Source: Candidatus Zhuqueibacterota bacterium (GTDB lineage: Bacteria > Zhuqueibacterota > Zhuqueibacteria > Residuimicrobiales > Oceaniaggregativiventaceae). From it: 37,914 nucleotides of DNA. Positions 24,777 through 32,481 of the stretch are shown here, in pieces. The stretch lies in contig JAFGJN010000014.1 in assembly GCA_016929055.1 (NCBI GenBank), forward strand, positions 1 through 37,914, given 5' to 3'. The notes under the pieces were generated by a model. It ran no database searches, had not been told where the DNA came from, and saw only the letters and a program-made list of their open reading frames with translations. Positions within the stretch are counted from its first letter, which is position 1. The number at the start of each line of letters is the position of its first letter. Both the position numbers and the translations under genes were made by a program.

Positions 24777-26174
24777 TCAGCGGCTGAGACGCTCGATTTC
24801 CTGACGGGCGCGATCTTTTAAGGGCGAGTCTATTTTGTTCCATAAAATCTCTTCCAGGTTCTGGCGACCGGCCTCTTCCTGTCCCAACGAGATCAACAGA
24901 TGCGCAAAATGGTATCGCGCATTCAAATTGTTCGGATTCTGACGAACCGCTTCCTGCAAATATTTTAAACCATCCTGAGAATTTCCCTGCGCGGCCAGAT
25001 TCTTTCCCAATAAGGACAACGTGATACTGTCCGTCTTTCCAAGATCCATGGCTTTCTGAGCCGCTGTCGCAGCTTCTGCGGCGTTGCCTCGAATGTCATA
25101 CAGCATGGCCGCTTGCTTGTAGAAACTGGCGCGGTTCGGGCTCATCGCCATTGCCCGTTTGATCGATTGTACCGCTTCGTTCATCAAACCCAATCGCAAT
25201 TCACAAGACGACAAAGTCGCCCAAACGTCCGCATCTTTGCCTTCCATCGCCAAATACTTTTTGTACGCCGTGCGTGCTTCCTGCAAATCGCCGCGAATAA
25301 AGTTCTGATAACCAATTCGGTACAATTCCTGGATATCGGTAATACCGGCGATCGAGGCGCCACTGCTGTCTGCTGCAGAATTCTCCGCTTGAGCCGTGCT
25401 TTCGATTTTGATCGATTGTTTGGCGATATGGCCCAATTTTCCGTCTGGATCCAATTTTACCACGGCGTTGAAACAGCGGTTGGCGTTATCGGTATCGCTT
25501 TGGGCGAGATAGATTTTGCCCAGCCCGAAATAGGCTCTTATTTCTTTAGGAGACAGACTGATCGCTTTTTCAAAATAACGAATCGCCTCGTCGAATCGCC
25601 GGGTGATGCTCATAACCGCCCCCAGTCCGACCAGAGCACTGATGTTGTTGCGATCCAGCTGCAGACAGCTCTTTAAATAGCTCTCGGCTTGTTCAAACTG
25701 GCGCATTTTGCTGTAAACGGTGCCTAAAACCAGATAGGCACGCTTGTAGATCGGACAGATCCGCACGGCCTCCAACAGCCGGGTGATGCCTAGCTGGGTT
25801 TCGCGCAGTTCCAGATAGGTCAATCCCAGATTGTACTGCATATCGGGGTCCAGAGCGTTTAACGCGATGGCATGCTCCCAGCGATCAACCGCCTGACGAT
25901 ATTCCTTGCCTCTGAGATGTAAAAGTGCGGCGCGATTCTCCGCTTCTGCGGCAGCGCTGGAAATCGGCGCCTGCCAAACAATATTGACTAGTGAACCGTT
26001 AAGCGAAATCTTAAAATTCGTTGCCGCTCCTCGGTAGCGGGTATTGAGAAAGCTCGTCAATCGCGCGAGTTTTTCCTGATCGCCAAGCATCTCGGATGCC
26101 GACAGTTCTCCGCCCAGATCCGAGAGTTCGATGCTGACTTTGATCGTTTTGGTTGCCACACTCTCTGCAGTCAT
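24777..26174 (-). CDS. Tetratricopeptide-repeat protein
   Basis: A protein of about 465 residues with a short N-terminal region (IKVSIELSDLGGELSASEM) of no known fold, then two blocks of TPR helices: about five repeats (for example AVDRWEHAIALNALDPDMQYNLGLTY, seen in parts) and, after a Ser/Ala-rich linker, four or five more ending near the C-terminus. No signal peptide or membrane segment is visible, so it is probably a cytoplasmic scaffold; the partner is unknown. The start is uncertain: ATG at 26174, or GTG at 26204 with GGAG four bases upstream. The nearby upstream promoter supports a monocistronic unit. Confidence 0.75.
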   Translation of the reverse strand: MTAESVATKTIKVSIELSDLGGELSASEMLGDQEKLARLTSFLNTRYRGAATNFKISLNGSLVNIVWQAPISSAAAEAENRAALLHLRGKEYRQAVDRWEHAIALNALDPDMQYNLGLTYLELRETQLGITRLLEAVRICPIYKRAYLVLGTVYSKMRQFEQAESYLKSCLQLDRNNISALVGLGAVMSITRRFDEAIRYFEKAISLSPKEIRAYFGLGKIYLAQSDTDNANRCFNAVVKLDPDGKLGHIAKQSIKIESTAQAENSAADSSGASIAGITDIQELYRIGYQNFIRGDLQEARTAYKKYLAMEGKDADVWATLSSCELRLGLMNEAVQSIKRAMAMSPNRASFYKQAAMLYDIRGNAAEAATAAQKAMDLGKTDSITLSLLGKNLAAQGNSQDGLKYLQEAVRQNPNNLNARYHFAHLLISLGQEEAGRQNLEEILWNKIDSPLKDRARQEIERLSR

Positions 26175-26395
26175 TCCTGTACCATGTTTATCGACTTTTA
26201 TCACTGCGCTCCAGCACGGCAGTTCAAAATAAATCTGTACCGCAGTGTTAGACAGTTTCAAGCAGGTTCGGTGGTTTGCTCGTCTGGAACTCCACCAGTC
26301 AAAAGAGGTTTTGCGTCATGCTCTTTTGGGTTCGGTTTTCTGAACTCATACCTTGCGTGGTGGTTCAAATCCAAAGATAGCGATGCTCGACAATA

Positions 26396-26424
26396 AATAT
26401 TAAACTTTTACGCACAACTTGCAA
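26396..26424 (-). promoter_or_regulatory. Candidate sigma-70-type promoter for the TPR gene
   Basis: On the minus strand, TTGCAA (26419-26424) and AATATT (26396-26401) are separated by 17 bases. The rest of the 26205-26485 gap holds an 8-bp inverted repeat (CAAAAGAG 26300-26307, CTCTTTTG 26321-26328) in the presumed leader and no gene. Confidence 0.35.
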
Positions 26425-26485
26425 CTCTTTTTTACCTCTCTTCTCAAGATAGGTGGCCGCCAGCAGACCGATTATCGGGATCGGT

Positions 26486-26527
26486 AAAAAAAAGCCGGTC
26501 AGGCGAATTGCATGACCGGCTTTTTTT
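26486..26527. terminator. Intrinsic terminator after folD/tRNA-Arg
   Basis: AGCCGGTCA (26493-26501) and TGACCGGCT (26513-26521) form a 9-bp stem with an 11-base loop, flanked by eight A residues on one side and seven T residues on the other. On the minus strand it lies 5 bases after the tRNA-Arg 3' end, ending the zapB-like to tRNA-Arg operon; the symmetric tails would also stop + strand transcription. Confidence 0.88.
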
Positions 26528-26531
26528 AGAG

Positions 26532-26605
26532 TGCGCCAGGCGGGAGTCGAACCCACAACCTTTGGCTCCGGAGGCCAACGCTCTGTCCTATTGAGCTACT
26601 GGCGC
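26532..26605 (-). tRNA. tRNA-Arg (anticodon CCG)
   Basis: A 74-base cloverleaf on the minus strand. The acceptor stem pairs GCGCCAG with CTGGCGC; the anticodon stem-loop is TTGGC-CTCCGGA-GCCAA, giving CCG; the T-loop is GGTTCGACTCC-like. The CCA end is not encoded. It begins 4 bases after the folD stop, so it is probably processed from the folD mRNA. Confidence 0.95.
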
Positions 26606-26609
26606 AAAA

Positions 26610-27488
26610 TCAGGACTGTCTTTCAGCGGCTTTGACCGTATTGACCAGCAACATGGCAATGGTCATCGGGCCCACACCACCGGGTACCGGGGTGATCGCT
26701 GCAGCTTTTTCAGATACACTGGTAAAATCGACATCGCCGACAAGGCGATAACCTCGCTGTGTAGACGGATCGTCTATGCGGTTGACGCCGACGTCTATAA
26801 CCACAACCCCTTTGCGCACCATGTCACCGGTGACGGTATTCTGTCTTCCGGATGCGACAACGAGAATGTCGGCGCGGCGTGTATAATCTTCCAGACCTTG
26901 CGTGCCGGTGTGACAAAGAGTAACAGTCGCATTGGCGCCTTTTTTCTTCTGCATCATCATAATGGCAAACGGCAATCCGACGATCAGGCTGCGACCGACA
27001 ACGACGATGTGTTTTTTTTCGGGTGAAAAGCCGTTGCGCACCAAAAGCTCTTGAATACCGGCCGGTGTGCAAGGCAAATAGCACTCTTCACCCGATACCA
27101 ATCGTCCCCGGTTTACAGGGTGGAAACCATCGACATCCTTTTCCGGCGCAATGCGCTCGATCACTTGCGGAGCTGAAATAGATTGCGGCAATGGCAATTG
27201 CACCAAAATACCGTGCACATCCCGATCGCGATTCAAACGATCCAAAAGCGCAAGCAGCCCCTCAGCAGGTGTATCGGCTGGCAGCCGATGAGTTTCCGAA
27301 CGAATCCCGTATTTTTCACACGTTTTCTGTTTCATGCCCACATAGACCTGCGAAGCGGGATCGTCGCCTACAAGGACGACGGATAAATGGGGCACCACTC
27401 CCCTTTTGCCAAGAGTGGAAATATGCGTTTGCAATTCACCATAGATTTGACGGGCTGTTTCTTTTCCGTCGATCAATTTCGCGCCCAT
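26610..27488 (-). CDS. folD: Bifunctional methylenetetrahydrofolate dehydrogenase/cyclohydrolase
   Basis: A 292-residue cytoplasmic enzyme that oxidises 5,10-methylene-THF with NADP+ and hydrolyses the product to 10-formyl-THF. Conserved features: SQVYVGMKQKTCEKYGI with the catalytic Lys, LVQLPLPQSIS, DVDGFHPVN, PCTPAGIQELL, VVGRSLIVGLP (nucleotide loop) and TPVPGGVGPMTIAMLL. I chose the ATG at 27488 (MGAKLIDGKETA) with AAGGA about 8 bases upstream; the frame stays open through the preceding gene, but that is overlap. It follows ymdB by 11 bases. Confidence 0.95.
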   Translation of the reverse strand: MGAKLIDGKETARQIYGELQTHISTLGKRGVVPHLSVVLVGDDPASQVYVGMKQKTCEKYGIRSETHRLPADTPAEGLLALLDRLNRDRDVHGILVQLPLPQSISAPQVIERIAPEKDVDGFHPVNRGRLVSGEECYLPCTPAGIQELLVRNGFSPEKKHIVVVGRSLIVGLPFAIMMMQKKKGANATVTLCHTGTQGLEDYTRRADILVVASGRQNTVTGDMVRKGVVVIDVGVNRIDDPSTQRGYRLVGDVDFTSVSEKAAAITPVPGGVGPMTIAMLLVNTVKAAERQS

Positions 27489-27499
27489 GATCGGTGTCC

Positions 27500-28291
27500 T
27501 TATGCTTCGGGCAAGATCAAGCGTTCGATGTTTTGGGCCTTTCCGCTGGACGGATCGATTTTTATCACGACCGCACACAATCGGTTGTTGCCACTTCCGA
27601 CCCGATAACGCTCGGGTAATTGTGTCGTGAAACGCTTGATTGCCACCTCTCGATCCATGCCGATGACCGAGTCATGTGGACCGGTCATCCCTGCATCGGT
27701 GATGTAGGCGGTTCCGCCGGGCAAGATGCGCTCATCGGCGGTCTGAACATGCGTGTGGGTTCCGACAACGGCACTGACCAGTCCGTCGAGATACCAAGCA
27801 TAGGCCATTTTTTCGGCGGTTGCCTCGGCATGAAAATCGATAAAAAGAACAGGGGTTTTTTCTTTAAGCGACTCGATTTCCTTTTTGGTTCGCAAAAAGG
27901 GACAATCGATGGGATACATGAACGTTCGGCCCTGAGCATTGAGAACGCCCACTGTCGCTTTGCGTGTTTCGATCAGGATGGAACCATTGCCGGGAACCGA
28001 TTCAGGATAATTCAACGGTCGAAGAACCCGACTTTCATTACGCAAATACTTGCGAAAATCAGCTTGATTCCAGGTGTGATTGCCGCCGGTGATGACATCG
28101 ATTCCAAGATTGTGGTATTGTTTGACCAGTTGTTCTGTCAAGCCCAGGCCATGATACCCGTTTTCGCCATTGGCAATACAGAGATCGACGTCATATTTTT
28201 TGCGCAACCCCGGCAAAAAGAATTGCACCAGCTCCATGCCGGGGCGTCCGACGATATCGGCGATGAAAAGCAGAGTAATCGAATCGCTCAC
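27500..28291 (-). CDS. ymdB: YmdB-family metallophosphoesterase (cyclic nucleotide phosphodiesterase)
   Basis: A 263-residue protein of the YmdB family (TIGR00282-type), which hydrolyses 2',3'-cyclic nucleotides in vitro in Bacillus and is usually encoded beside rny. Metal-binding motifs are visible: FIADIVGRPG, IANGENGYHG, TGGNHTWNQ, DFHAEATAEK, VVGTHTHVQTADE and ITDAGMTGPHDSVIG. The start is GTG at 28291, with GGAAA upstream. The rny-ymdB neighbourhood here matches the classic arrangement, supporting a shared role in RNA metabolism or cell signalling. Confidence 0.93.
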   Translation of the reverse strand: MSDSITLLFIADIVGRPGMELVQFFLPGLRKKYDVDLCIANGENGYHGLGLTEQLVKQYHNLGIDVITGGNHTWNQADFRKYLRNESRVLRPLNYPESVPGNGSILIETRKATVGVLNAQGRTFMYPIDCPFLRTKKEIESLKEKTPVLFIDFHAEATAEKMAYAWYLDGLVSAVVGTHTHVQTADERILPGGTAYITDAGMTGPHDSVIGMDREVAIKRFTTQLPERYRVGSGNNRLCAVVIKIDPSSGKAQNIERLILPEA

Positions 28292-28337
28292 ACAATTTCC
28301 ATTATAAGATAAAATTATATCAATTCAAACAATTTTT

Positions 28338-29900
28338 TCAGCGGGCATAGTCCACTGCCCGGTATTCACGTATGACGGTAACCTTGATCTGGCCGGGATA
28401 TTCCATGGAGCCCTGAATTTTTTCCGCGATTTCATTGGCCAGATTTTCCGACATGGCATCGTCGATTTTTTCGTGTTCGACGATGACACGAATTTCACGG
28501 CCGGCCTGAATTGCAAAGGCCTTGCCAACACCTGCGAACGATGTGGCGATCTGTTCCAGGTTGGAAAGCCGCTTGATATAGCTCTCCAGGGTTTCGCGTC
28601 TGGCACCAGGACGTGATCCGCTCACCGCATCCGCTGCCTGCACCAGGATGGCGATGGGAGATATGGGAGGCACATCTTCATGGTGAGAAAGAATGGAATT
28701 GACTACGATGGGGTGCTCACCGTATTTTTCCGCCATTTCAGCGCCGATTTGCGTATGCGTTCCTTCGGTATAGCGATCGATAGCCTTGCCGAGGTCGTGG
28801 AGCAATCCGGCGCGTTTGGCCAGATTTCCATCCAATCCCAGACTGGAGGCCATCAGGCCGGTCAGATAAGAGACCTCTATGGCATGCTGCAAAACATTTT
28901 GTCCGTAACTGGTTCGATATTTGAGTTTTCCGAGCAATTTGAGCAATTCGGGGTGGAGGCTGGCGATGCCGGTTTCCAACAGCGCCCGCTCCCCTTCTTC
29001 CACCACCTTTTCTTCCATTTCCTGGGTGACTTTGGTAACGACCTCTTCGATGCGGCTGGGATGAATACGGCCGTCCGCGATCAATCGTTCCAGGGAAATC
29101 CGCGCGATTTCGCGCCGGAACGGATCGAATCCGGACAAGACCACCGCTTCCGGCGTATCGTCGACGATCACCTCGACGCCGGTCGCCTGTTCAAAGGAAC
29201 GGATATTGCGGCCCTCGCGGCCGATGATGCGGCCCTTCATCTCATCGCTGGGCAGATTGACCACCGAAACGGTCGTTTCGGTCGAATGGTCCGCTGCCGT
29301 GCGCTGAATAGCCTGAATAATGATTTCCTTGGCCTCGCGATTGGCGGTCTGACGGGCGCGATCTTTGATCTCTTTAACCATCTGCGCCGCTTCTTGTTTG
29401 GCCTTTTCTGTCATGTTCTGGATCAGGATGCGTTTGGCGTCTTCACTCGTCATGCCACTGATCTTTTCCAGTCGCGAATTTTGTTCTTCGATTATGACCG
29501 AAAGATCGGATTCCAATTTGTTGACGCGTTCCTCGCGGGTTCGCAATTTCTTTTCGACATCGTTTAATTCATTTTCTTTTTTGGTAATAAAATCATGGCG
29601 TCGATCGAGATTGAGATCGCGAGAGTTTAATTTGTTTTCGAGCTTGACGAGTTCACCGCGGCGCGATTTGATCTCGTTATCGAGACTTTGCTTGAGGCGC
29701 AGCCATTCGTCTTTTGCCTCAAGCATTTTTTCTTTTTTGAGCGTTTCCGCTTGTTTGGTCGCTTCCGCGACCAATCTTTCGGCGGTTCTCTCCGCATTGG
29801 CTATTTTCCCCTGACCGACTCGCTTGGAAACGATCCAGCCTATGATAAAAAAACACACGGCGACGACAATAGCCAGGGAGATGGTGGACACAAGATTCAT
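28338..29900 (-). CDS. rny: Ribonuclease Y
   Basis: A 520-residue membrane-anchored endoribonuclease that initiates mRNA decay. Order of parts: one N-terminal transmembrane helix (ISLAIVVAVCFFIIGWIV), a long coiled coil (about residues 30-200), a KH domain (GRIIGREGRNIRSFEQATGV), and an HD domain (HAIEVSYLTGLMASSLG, LLHDLGKAID, SHHEDVPPIS). I chose the ATG at 29900, preceded by GGGAGGGGAT; the frame continues upstream but without the membrane anchor context. Length is normal for the family. Confidence 0.96.
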   Translation of the reverse strand: MNLVSTISLAIVVAVCFFIIGWIVSKRVGQGKIANAERTAERLVAEATKQAETLKKEKMLEAKDEWLRLKQSLDNEIKSRRGELVKLENKLNSRDLNLDRRHDFITKKENELNDVEKKLRTREERVNKLESDLSVIIEEQNSRLEKISGMTSEDAKRILIQNMTEKAKQEAAQMVKEIKDRARQTANREAKEIIIQAIQRTAADHSTETTVSVVNLPSDEMKGRIIGREGRNIRSFEQATGVEVIVDDTPEAVVLSGFDPFRREIARISLERLIADGRIHPSRIEEVVTKVTQEMEEKVVEEGERALLETGIASLHPELLKLLGKLKYRTSYGQNVLQHAIEVSYLTGLMASSLGLDGNLAKRAGLLHDLGKAIDRYTEGTHTQIGAEMAEKYGEHPIVVNSILSHHEDVPPISPIAILVQAADAVSGSRPGARRETLESYIKRLSNLEQIATSFAGVGKAFAIQAGREIRVIVEHEKIDDAMSENLANEIAEKIQGSMEYPGQIKVTVIREYRAVDYAR

Positions 29901-29915
29901 ATCCCCTCCCAAAAT

Positions 29916-30038
29916 AAAAAAACCCAGTTGATGCACGTCATTGTTTTCTACACATCGAGACGGAGGGTTTGACAAAAGATCGAACCAACCCCTTTCCGTC
30001 CTTTCAATTACGGCATTCCGGGTTACAAACAACTGAAG
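29916..30038 (-). ncRNA. Candidate structured RNA between zapA and rny (6S-like position)
   Basis: On the minus strand the segment can fold end-to-end: CAGTTG near the 5' end pairs with CAACTG at the 3' end, extended by CUU:GGG wobble pairs, and is directly followed by seven T residues. Inside, GACGG (29996-30000 complement) pairs with CCGTC (29959-29963 complement) around a long stem with AGGGGTTGG/CAAACCCT. A closed rod of about 123 bases ending in a T-run, downstream of zapA, recalls 6S RNA, which lies next to zapA in many bacteria. It is shorter than typical 6S (about 180 bases) and I see no definite consensus bubble, so it may be only an attenuator in the rny leader. Confidence 0.3.
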
Positions 30039-30056
30039 AAATTGTGCGTCACGGCT

Positions 30057-30368
30057 CTAGGGCTCGCGATCCTCCAAGTCACTGAAACCGTCTTCGAGTC
30101 TCTTGGTCAGCTCGGTTACTTGCGTCTCCAACTGAGCGACCCGCTTTCTCTCGATCTCGCGTTGTTGCAGCAATTCATCGGTGATGTTCATCGCCGCCAA
30201 GATGGCGATCTGATGCAACGGACGATTGGGTTTGGCCCGCTGCACCTCGTTCATTTTGGCATCCACATAATCCGCCACTTTGCGAATATATTGAATATTG
30301 GCGTTCGATTTGAGCGGATACTCGTAACCAAATATTCGAACTTTGAGTATGTTATCGTCGTTTCTCAT
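30057..30368 (-). CDS. zapA: Cell-division protein ZapA
   Basis: A 103-residue protein that bundles FtsZ filaments. It has the ZapA N-terminal globular part (LKVRIFGYEYPLKSNAN, IQYIRKVADYVDAKMNEV), the conserved HQIAILAAMNITDELLQ, and a C-terminal coiled coil (QLETQVTELTKRLEDG). A GTG codon directly precedes the chosen ATG (30368) and could also serve as start. It follows the coiled-coil gene by 12 bases. Confidence 0.85.
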   Translation of the reverse strand: MRNDDNILKVRIFGYEYPLKSNANIQYIRKVADYVDAKMNEVQRAKPNRPLHQIAILAAMNITDELLQQREIERKRVAQLETQVTELTKRLEDGFSDLEDREP

Positions 30369-30380
30369 CACCTGCGTGCT

Positions 30381-30683
30381 TTACGACTGATCCAATTGAT
30401 CTAGATCGTTCAACCGAGAGAGCATGCTCTGGATCCGTTGCTTGATCTGGACTTCATTTTGCTGATATCTCTTCAGAGTCTCGTGATTTCTGTCTTTTTG
30501 CAATTCTTCAATATGTTTTTGCAACCCTTCAATGCGGTTTTCCTGTTCCGAACAAAGCGCTTCGAGTTCCTTTTTTTCCTCCACAATTAAGCTGTACTGT
30601 TTCCGCAGCTCTACGTACCGATTAATCGCTCGACCGATTATTTCGTCGAGTCGGCCGATCGAATTGTTGTCCTCTTGACCCAT
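30381..30683 (-). CDS. Small coiled-coil protein, ZapB-like
   Basis: A 100-residue, highly charged, almost entirely coiled-coil protein (YVELRKQYSLIVEEKKELEA and onward) with no other motif. The position directly before zapA and the coiled-coil composition suggest a ZapB-like or other divisome partner. This assignment rests mainly on context, because short coiled coils are hard to classify by sequence. First gene of the zap-rny-ymdB-folD-tRNA-Arg operon. Confidence 0.65.
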   Translation of the reverse strand: MGQEDNNSIGRLDEIIGRAINRYVELRKQYSLIVEEKKELEALCSEQENRIEGLQKHIEELQKDRNHETLKRYQQNEVQIKQRIQSMLSRLNDLDQLDQS

Positions 30684-30730
30684 TATCGGCCCAATCGAGC
30701 AAGTTTGAAATCAATCCAATTTTGCTGTTA

Positions 30731-30759
30731 AATGTAGTGTCTTTTTGGGAAAAGGTCAA
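30731..30759 (-). promoter_or_regulatory. Sigma-70-type promoter of the zap-rny-ymdB-folD operon
   Basis: On the minus strand TTGACC (complement of 30754-30759) and TACATT (complement of 30731-30736) are separated by exactly 17 bases. Transcription would begin near 30725, about 40 bases before the first start codon. It is one of the two best-matching promoters I could find in the window. Confidence 0.6.
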
Positions 30760-30906
30760 TAAAAATTATATCTTTACGTGCTCAAATCACATTTTAACCA
30801 GATTAAAAAACGTTCAATCCGCTATTATTCAATAAGTTGAGAATAATTTCTTTTTGAATTTTTATCTCGGCAAAACCATCAGTCCAGGGATCCATTTGGT
30901 TAAGGA

Positions 30907-30950
30907 TAAAAAAAAGCCGGTTCGCAAGCAAATTGCTTCAGAAACCGGCT
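30907..30950 (-). terminator. Intrinsic terminator after rplT
   Basis: On the minus strand AGCCGGTT (complement of 30943-30950) and AACCGGCT (complement of 30915-30922) form a stem, continued inside by GAAGCAA/TTGCTTG-like pairing, and followed by eight T residues. It lies about 95 bases after the rplT stop and ends the infC-rpmI-rplT transcript. Confidence 0.88.
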
Positions 30951-31043
30951 GATGGTGAATCATCGAATTGTTTCGACACGATCGAACACGAGAAAAACGC
31001 GTTGCGGCGGCACCTGCAGAGGCGTCGTCACAACGCGATTGTC

Positions 31044-31391
31044 CTAAGCATGCAGATTTGAAACCAGTTCACCAAATGCTTTAATGTCCTTGACCGCGAG
31101 GTCAGCGAGCATTTTACGGTCGATGGTGATGTTCTTTTTATTCATGGCATCGATCAGAGTCGAATAGTTCATTCCATGGATGCGGGCGGCAGCGTTGATA
31201 CGCGCGATCCACAGAGTGCGGAAAGCCCGACGGCGATTACGCCGGTCGCGATAGGCATACTGCAATCCTTTTTCGACCTGTTCTTTGGCGGCCTTGAACT
31301 GGCTGTGCTTGCCACCCCAATATCCCTTGGCAGCTTTGAGTATTTTTTTACGCCGATGCCGTGTCGGAACCGACGAATGCGCTCTGGGCAT
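31044..31391 (-). CDS. rplT: 50S ribosomal protein bL20
   Basis: A 115-residue basic protein of the large ribosomal subunit. It shows the standard start MPRAHSSVPTRHRRKKILK, then AKGYWGGKHSQFKAAKEQV, RDRRNRRRAFRTLWIARINA and ARIHGMNYSTLI. GGAGGAG precedes the ATG. It is the last gene of the infC-rpmI-rplT cluster. L20 is known to repress its own operon by binding mRNA in other bacteria; I did not identify the binding structure here. Confidence 0.97.
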   Translation of the reverse strand: MPRAHSSVPTRHRRKKILKAAKGYWGGKHSQFKAAKEQVEKGLQYAYRDRRNRRRAFRTLWIARINAAARIHGMNYSTLIDAMNKKNITIDRKMLADLAVKDIKAFGELVSNLHA

Positions 31392-31511
31392 AACTCCTCC
31401 ATCACTTGATATCTCGATATGACGTCTGCTCGCTTATCGAGTCGAACAGCGTTTTACAATCTATGATCTCGCTTTTTCAGCGGATCGTGCAAAAAATCCG
31501 TTGAATCCTAT

Positions 31512-31706
31512 TTATGCTAGAATCATGCGCTTGACGCGACCGGCGTCTGCCTGATCGACCAGGGTGCTCTTGCGCAGATTGCGTTTGCGCTTGCTGCTTT
31601 TCTTGGTCAGAATGTGGCTGGCATAGGCCTTGTAGCGCCGAATCCGACCGCTGCCGGTCAGACGAAAACGCTTGGCTGCAGCACGGTTTGATCTCATTTT
31701 CGGCAT
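31512..31706 (-). CDS. rpmI: 50S ribosomal protein bL35
   Basis: A 64-residue basic ribosomal protein: [20 protein letters not shown], then [15 protein letters not shown], ending in [13 protein letters not shown], all typical of bL35. GAGGAAAG precedes the ATG. It lies 17 bases after infC. The 120-base gap before rplT is longer than usual inside this operon and could hold leader structure for rplT. Confidence 0.96.
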   Translation of the reverse strand: MPKMRSNRAAAKRFRLTGSGRIRRYKAYASHILTKKSSKRKRNLRKSTLVDQADAGRVKRMILA

Positions 31707-31723
31707 TGTCTTTCCTCACAGAG

Positions 31724-32233
31724 TTATTTTTTGGATAAAAACATGATAATTTGATTGCCTTCCATCTTGGCGCCGCGATCGATCTTGGCGATATCGGTGA
31801 CCTGATCTTCAAATCGCTTCATTACATTAAAGCCAAGTTCGCGATGCACCATCTCGCGGCCGCGAAAAAAAAGCGAAACCTTGACGCGTGCGCCCATCTC
31901 CAGGAATTTTCTGGCATTGCGGACTTTGAACATAAAATCGTGATCTTCGATTTTCGGCCGCAACCGCACTTCTTTTGTCACAACAACATGTTGCTTTTTC
32001 TTGGTTTCTTTTTCTTTTTTGCTCTGTTCGTATTTGTATTTACCAAAATCCATGATTTTGCAAACAGGCGGCTTGGATGTCGGTGCAATCTCGACCAGAT
32101 CCATGCTGGCCGCTTCAGCTAGTTCCAGCGCTTGCTGCAAAGTAACGATCCCGACCTGCTCACCATCCTGATTGATCAGGCGAACTTGCGGAATCCGGAT
32201 TTCGTTGTTGATTCGAACAGTTTCCTGTTTAAT
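31724..32233 (-). CDS. infC: Translation initiation factor IF-3 with AUU start codon
   Basis: A 169-residue IF-3. The N-terminal domain reads KQETVRINNEIRIPQVRLIN, then LQQALELAEAASMDLVEIAP and KPPVCKIMDFGKYKYEQSK; the C-terminal domain has FRGREMVHRELG and ends EGNQIIMFLSKK. The conserved N-terminus is in frame upstream of the first TTG (32140), and between it and the in-frame stop there is no ATG, GTG or TTG. The only sensible start is ATT at 32233, with GGGAGGA 4 bases upstream. An AUU start is the known autoregulatory device of infC: IF-3 rejects non-standard start codons, including its own. Confidence 0.95.
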   Translation of the reverse strand: MKQETVRINNEIRIPQVRLINQDGEQVGIVTLQQALELAEAASMDLVEIAPTSKPPVCKIMDFGKYKYEQSKKEKETKKKQHVVVTKEVRLRPKIEDHDFMFKVRNARKFLEMGARVKVSLFFRGREMVHRELGFNVMKRFEDQVTDIAKIDRGAKMEGNQIIMFLSKK

Positions 32234-32481
32234 GGCATCCTCCCTTAACTTGACCTTTTCAACTGACCAGCTATGTTCCGATCACTGGTGTCCCGCATGG
32301 GCACACCACAAATCCTGATTGATGTAAAAACTGCAAGTCTATTATTAACAAAAAAAAAGTCTGCAGTTTTATCGTTTGGCCCACGCTTCTCTTTACTATC
32401 AGGCCACTCATGCCAATAAAATCTGTTTTGGCCAGGAATGTGTTGCAATAGACTATAAGATAAGCATATATGACCGGCAAA
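32234..32481 (-). promoter_or_regulatory. infC leader between thrS and infC
   Basis: A 248-base spacer. On the minus strand it holds AAAACTGCA/TGCAGTTTT (32327-32335 with 32362-32370; the loop contains nine T residues) and then GGTGTgCCCATGCGGGACACC, a hairpin with one bulge (32287-32307), about 55 bases before the AUU start. The first could terminate part of the thrS transcript; the second lies in the infC leader and could be a control structure. No clear promoter was found. Confidence 0.4.

Noticed and set aside
28680-29567. A 295-codon + strand open frame opposite rny
   Set aside because: Antisense to the KH and HD domains of RNase Y; no independent support.
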